In this document: positions 59,594-62,922 of the stretch, piece after piece
Numbering within the stretch: position 1 is the stretch's first letter
How the letters are laid out: each line of letters begins with the position of its first letter
Assembly (NCBI GenBank): GCA_903894155.1
Contig: CAITPF010000202.1
Coordinates: forward strand, 1 to 62,922
DNA: 62,922 bases
Source: an uncultured beta proteobacterium
Lineage (GTDB): Bacteria; Pseudomonadota; Gammaproteobacteria; Burkholderiales; Burkholderiaceae_B
Direction of reading: 5' to 3'
The notes under the pieces: generated by a model
Told to the model about the DNA's origin: nothing
Seen by the model: the letters and a program-made list of their open reading frames with translations, nothing else
Database searches by the model: none
Position numbers and translations under genes: made by a program

Positions 59594-60730
59594 TCATCCC
59601 CTGAAAATGTCGAAAGGTTGAATCTGAAGGACCTTTCGCACGCCGATATAACTTGAGAACGCCGCCATGACAAGGACCGCCCCGAAGGCAAGCACAATAT
59701 TGCCGTACGTGATCTGCGAGGCGTAATCGGGCAGTCGCAGCCGCGCCGTGACCATCATGGTGGTCGCCAGGCCAACGCCGAGCCCAAATCCGATGAGCCC
59801 GGTGAACAAGGCCTGAAACATGATCATCGCAACGAGGTCACGTCCGCGCGCGCCGATGGCCTTGAGCGCGCCGAATTTCTCGATGTTTTCGAGTACGAAG
59901 GTGTAGAACGTCTGCCCCGAGATCGACAGCCCCACGAGAAAGCTGATCGCCGTCATGAGCAGGATATTCATCCCCAGGCCAGTCTGGTATTTGTAGAAAT
60001 TCTTGATCTTTTCAATGAACCCGTCTCTGGTCAGCGCCTGATACCCGAGTTTGCCGATCTCTTGCTGGATGTGCGGGATATCCTCGGGCGACTTTGGCTC
60101 GATCAGGATGTACGAGATCGTGAAGCGCCCCGTGGGGATGTAGCTGATCGCGCGGCGGTAGGTCGTGTAGACAGTCGGCATCCCGAAAAGACCGGGCGTC
60201 GTGACCGAGGCGAGCCCTACCACCACGGCGCGGTGATCGTTGATTTCGAACACGGTGCCCAGTTTCGGACTTTCAAGCTTGACGTACTCGGAGTCCTTGA
60301 CGACCAGAAAGGCGTTCTCCGCGAAAATGTCGTCAAGATTGCCCTCGATGAGATCTGGCCTTCCGAAGAGCGTGAAATCGTCCAGGCCAATGACCGATAC
60401 CGCCTGAAATGTGCCGTCCTGGAGTTTGACCAGCGCGGCCGAGGAATAAAGCGGAACGGCGAACTCGACCCCGTCGATGCTGCGGGCCGAATTCAGGACA
60501 AAGTCGGGCATGGGAATGTTGCTCGCGACATTGTTGACCGCCGGATCCATGACCCAGACCTTGGCGCCGACGTTGAGCACGGTTCCGGAGGCGCGCACCA
60601 GAATGCCCGAAAACATCGACGTCATAATGATCATGAGGAATACGGCGAACGTGATGCCCATGAGCAGCGCAACAAACTTGCCCTTGTCGTTCACAAGCAA
60701 CTTGAGGGCAATCCTCAATACTCCAAACAT
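59594..60730 (-). CDS. FtsX-like ABC permease (DevC-like)
   Basis: This encodes 378 residues. One N-terminal membrane helix (FVALLMGITFAVFLMIIMTS) precedes a periplasmic MacB_PCD-like domain of about 220 residues. Three C-terminal helices form the FtsX domain (MNILLMTAISFLVGLSISGQTFYTFVLENIEKFGALKAIGA; IVLAFGAVLVMAAFSSYIGV). This topology matches DevC of cyanobacterial DevBCA exporters and MacB permeases without the fused ATPase. It is the first gene of permease, ATPase, fusion protein, outer-membrane factor. Confidence 0.92.
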   Translation of the reverse strand: MFGVLRIALKLLVNDKGKFVALLMGITFAVFLMIIMTSMFSGILVRASGTVLNVGAKVWVMDPAVNNVASNIPMPDFVLNSARSIDGVEFAVPLYSSAALVKLQDGTFQAVSVIGLDDFTLFGRPDLIEGNLDDIFAENAFLVVKDSEYVKLESPKLGTVFEINDHRAVVVGLASVTTPGLFGMPTVYTTYRRAISYIPTGRFTISYILIEPKSPEDIPHIQQEIGKLGYQALTRDGFIEKIKNFYKYQTGLGMNILLMTAISFLVGLSISGQTFYTFVLENIEKFGALKAIGARGRDLVAMIMFQALFTGLIGFGLGVGLATTMMVTARLRLPDYASQITYGNIVLAFGAVLVMAAFSSYIGVRKVLQIQPFDIFRG

Positions 60731-60955
60731 ACTTGCACTCCGATCGCTCCCTTCATTCTATGCCTTCGTTGCCTGGCAGGTCTGTTTCCTGATATCTTCG
60801 ATGCTATTCTCAGGTTTCAAACGATTGCAGTCCGTTCGCTAACGCACGCGACTGGATGGCAAAAACAAAAATATTTCATCGAGACAGCGCGTCAATGCGG
60901 TTGTCGGGCGCGGCATGCCGCCGCCAGGACCGCGCGCGCATTTGGGGAGATCGCG

Positions 60956-61945
60956 ATGCCCGCGTTCGGTCAGGTCATGGTCCGGGTTCGCCGTTTGGCG
61001 CTGGTTGCCTTTGCGGCATGGTCGTTGTGCGGGGCGGCGCAGGCCTACCCGGACGGGCCGGTTCATATCGTCGTGCCGTTCGCGCCCGGCGGCGCCACCG
61101 ACCAGCTGGCCCGCCTGCTCGCCGAAAAGTTGTCGCCGATCATGCGCGAGCAATTCGTCGTGGAAAACAAGCCGGGCGCCAACACCATCCTGGCGGCGAC
61201 CCAGATTGCCCGCGGCAAGCCGGACGGACAGACACTCTTCATTGCGGCAGGCTCAACGGTCATCCTGAGCCCGCTGCTCTACAAGAGTCTTCCCTTTGAC
61301 CCGGCGCGTGACTTCAACATGCTGGCGGTGCTGGGCGAAATGCCGCTCGTTCTCGTGGTCTCGGTCAAGAATCCCATCAAGACGTTGCCCGAGTTCCTTG
61401 ATCATGCCAGGAACAACGCCGGAAAACTGAACTTCGGATCCCCGGGCACGGGAAGCACGCTTCACATGGCGGGCGAGTTGCTTAAGCAGGAGGCGGGCAT
61501 CAGCGCCACCCACGCACCCTACAAGATCAGCTCGCAGGCGATGATGGACCTGATGGGCGGATCGCTCGACTTCATGATGGCCGATTACCCCATGGCCAAG
61601 CCTGAACTTGCGGCCGACAAAATCCGGCCCCTGGCAGTCACCTCGCATGAAAGGCTCAAGCCATTGCCGGATATTCCCGCCCTGAACGAGATCTACCCAG
61701 GCTTTCTTGCCATCGTCTGGTATGGGCTGGTGGTGCAAAAGGCGACCCCCGAGCCCATCGTGCGACAGATCAAGGCGGCCGTCGACCAGGTGCTGGCCGA
61801 CCCGTCCTTTGTCGAGGGCATGACCCGGATCGGGTTCGTCTCGGGCAGACCCATGACGCTGGATGCGGTACAACAATACATGGCGGACGAAACGAAGCGC
61901 TGGTCTGAGGTCATCACTTCGCGAAATATCAAGATTGATCCCTGA
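60956..61945 (+). CDS. Bug/TctC-family periplasmic solute receptor
   Basis: This encodes 329 residues from the ATG at 60956, with GGGGAGA upstream; the frame is open much further 5' but that part is antisense to the exporter. The signal peptide is RRLALVAFAAWSLCGAAQA. Family motifs are YPDGPVHIVVPFAPGGATDQLARLLAEKL, VENKPGANTILAATQIARGKPDG, THAPYKISSQAMMDLMGGSLDFMMADY. It is followed 70 bp later by an HpcH/HpaI aldolase, which suggests an operon for uptake and cleavage of a 2-oxo acid. The 225-bp divergent gap upstream holds no recognised gene. Confidence 0.92.
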   Translation: MPAFGQVMVRVRRLALVAFAAWSLCGAAQAYPDGPVHIVVPFAPGGATDQLARLLAEKLSPIMREQFVVENKPGANTILAATQIARGKPDGQTLFIAAGSTVILSPLLYKSLPFDPARDFNMLAVLGEMPLVLVVSVKNPIKTLPEFLDHARNNAGKLNFGSPGTGSTLHMAGELLKQEAGISATHAPYKISSQAMMDLMGGSLDFMMADYPMAKPELAADKIRPLAVTSHERLKPLPDIPALNEIYPGFLAIVWYGLVVQKATPEPIVRQIKAAVDQVLADPSFVEGMTRIGFVSGRPMTLDAVQQYMADETKRWSEVITSRNIKIDP

Positions 61946-62015
61946 GGATTCACCTGTCGAATGGTGCGCCATTTGGCCTATTCCCGATACACCCCTAGCC
62001 CGGAGACTTGCAAGC

Positions 62016-62807
62016 GTGAGAGAAAATCTTGTCCTGAAAAAACTGGCGGCCGGCCAGACTATCGTCAATGCCTGGCTATCCATCCCCTCGTCCTACAGCG
62101 CCGAAGTGCTCGGGCATCAGGGCTTTGACTGCGTCACGATTGATCTGCAGCACGGACTGATCGGGATTGACGCCGCGCTGCCGATGTTCCAGGCGCTGAG
62201 TTCGACACCGGCGGTGCCGCTTGCGCGCGTGCCGGCGAATAACCCGGCCCAGATCATGCAGGTGCTGGATTACGGCGCCTATGGCGTCATTTGCCCGATG
62301 ATTTCAACGGTCGACCAGGCGGCGAGCTTCATTCAGTCGTGCCTCTATCCGCCCGTGGGATTGCGCTCGTTCGGCCCCGCGCGCGCGCCCCTCTACGCCG
62401 GTGCCGACTACTACCCCGGCATCGACGGCCAGATTCTGAAGTTTGCCATGATCGAGACGCAGGCAGGGCTCGACAATCTCGAGCAGATCCTGCAGCTTGA
62501 GCACCTGGATGGCGTGTATATCGGCCCGAACGATCTGGCCCTGGCGCTGGGTTGCCAGCCGAAAGCCGAATCGGACGAGCAAAAAGTGATCGAAGCGGTT
62601 CGCCAGATTTGCGCGATGGCGACCAGGTACGGCAAGGTCGCCGGCATGCACACCTCCGGGGGCGAGGCCGCCGCCCGGCGCGTCAGTGAAGGGTTCCGGT
62701 TCGTCACCCCGGGCAATGACGTCGCGCTGCTGTCGGGGGCGGCCAAGGCGGCCGTGGCCACGGTCCGTGGCGCCAAGCCAGGCGCGCCATCCGCCACAGG
62801 GTACTGA
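62016..62807 (+). CDS. HpcH/HpaI-family class II aldolase
   Basis: This encodes 263 residues from a GTG at 62016, with GGAG upstream; the longer frame from 61863 overlaps the Bug gene and adds no homologous residues. The TIM barrel shows GFDCVTIDLQHGLIGIDAALPMFQAL (with the His of DLQHG), RVPANNPAQIMQVLDYGAYGVICPMIS, IETQAGLDNLEQI (metal Glu) and DGVYIGPNDLALALG (metal Asp). Such enzymes cleave 4-hydroxy-2-oxo acids to pyruvate and an aldehyde using a divalent metal. Confidence 0.9.
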   Translation: MRENLVLKKLAAGQTIVNAWLSIPSSYSAEVLGHQGFDCVTIDLQHGLIGIDAALPMFQALSSTPAVPLARVPANNPAQIMQVLDYGAYGVICPMISTVDQAASFIQSCLYPPVGLRSFGPARAPLYAGADYYPGIDGQILKFAMIETQAGLDNLEQILQLEHLDGVYIGPNDLALALGCQPKAESDEQKVIEAVRQICAMATRYGKVAGMHTSGGEAAARRVSEGFRFVTPGNDVALLSGAAKAAVATVRGAKPGAPSATGY

Positions 62808-62811
62808 CCGC

Positions 62812-62922
62812 ATGAAGACAGACCTCGCATCGTCTGACGAGCACTCCCGCAAGGTGGAGCGGCTTGTCCAGGGCGTCCAGACGTCGGACGGCGCGGGCGT
62901 GCGGCTCACCCGCGTGCTGACG
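62812..62922 (+). CDS. pirin-family protein, partial (start only)
   Basis: Only 37 codons are in the window (MKTDLASSDEHSRKVERLVQ to the edge). The pattern VERLVQGVQTSDGAGVRLTRVL is that of the N-terminus of bacterial pirins (cupin fold). It starts 4 bp after the aldolase stop. Full function cannot be judged from this fragment. Confidence 0.7.
   Translation, partial: MKTDLASSDEHSRKVERLVQGVQTSDGAGVRLTRVLT

Overview
This 62.9-kb, GC-rich window looks like chromosome of a betaproteobacterium of the order Burkholderiales, probably Alcaligenaceae/Bordetella-like. The reasons are the GC-biased codon use, four orphan Bug/TctC-type tricarboxylate receptors, DUF1254, M19 and MmgE/PrpD genes, a nasA-ybiB pair and the style of the fatty-acid genes. 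No rRNA, tRNA, CRISPR, phage or transposase gene was seen. Taxonomy is inferred from gene content only.

Layout. 1-1322: a Cache/HAMP/PAS sensor cut by the left edge. 1551-4425: a DUF1254/DUF1214 protein and an MltB-type lytic transglycosylase. 4499-8813: a leftward catabolic operon (alpha/beta hydrolase, M19-like dipeptidase, Bug receptor, MmgE/PrpD). 8946-10833: a polytopic membrane protein and a 76-aa protein, followed by a 240-bp palindromic element. 11258-20173: an OmpW porin and a fatty-acid degradation locus (TetR, acyl-CoA dehydrogenase, FadN-type bifunctional enzyme and thiolase leftward; acyl-CoA ligase rightward). The ligase/TetR gap and the ompW upstream region share the same palindromic operator.

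20255-31847: assimilatory nitrate genes read leftward (nrtABD-type ABC transporter, nirB, nirD, nasA, ybiB) behind a sigma-54 promoter, NtrC-like half-sites and a hairpin plus terminator leader. The NIT-ANTAR antiterminator NasR is encoded just upstream. 31885-38403: lactate use (FadR-type GntR regulator, FAD/Fe-S lactate dehydrogenase, LldP, and a CidA/LrgB pair). 38508-38852: an FKBP isomerase.

39025-52987 is the most interesting part. Two Bug receptors diverge from a MarR regulator that heads a rightward operon: a PreA-like dihydropyrimidine dehydrogenase, HyuA/HyuB, a Tat-type TRAP binding protein, and a three-gene molybdenum hydroxylase. The [2Fe-2S] subunit of that hydroxylase is fused through a long Ala/Pro linker to a CoxG (SRPBCC) domain. 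Taken together the genes suggest hydroxylation, ring reduction and ATP-driven lactam opening of an unknown N-heterocycle. This is inference.

52984-62922: a LysR regulator with a clear T-N11-A box facing a gene-free stretch that may encode a small RNA, an MFS transporter, PPK2, a DevBCA-like exporter with its own outer-membrane factor, a Bug receptor, an HpcH/HpaI aldolase and the start of a pirin gene.
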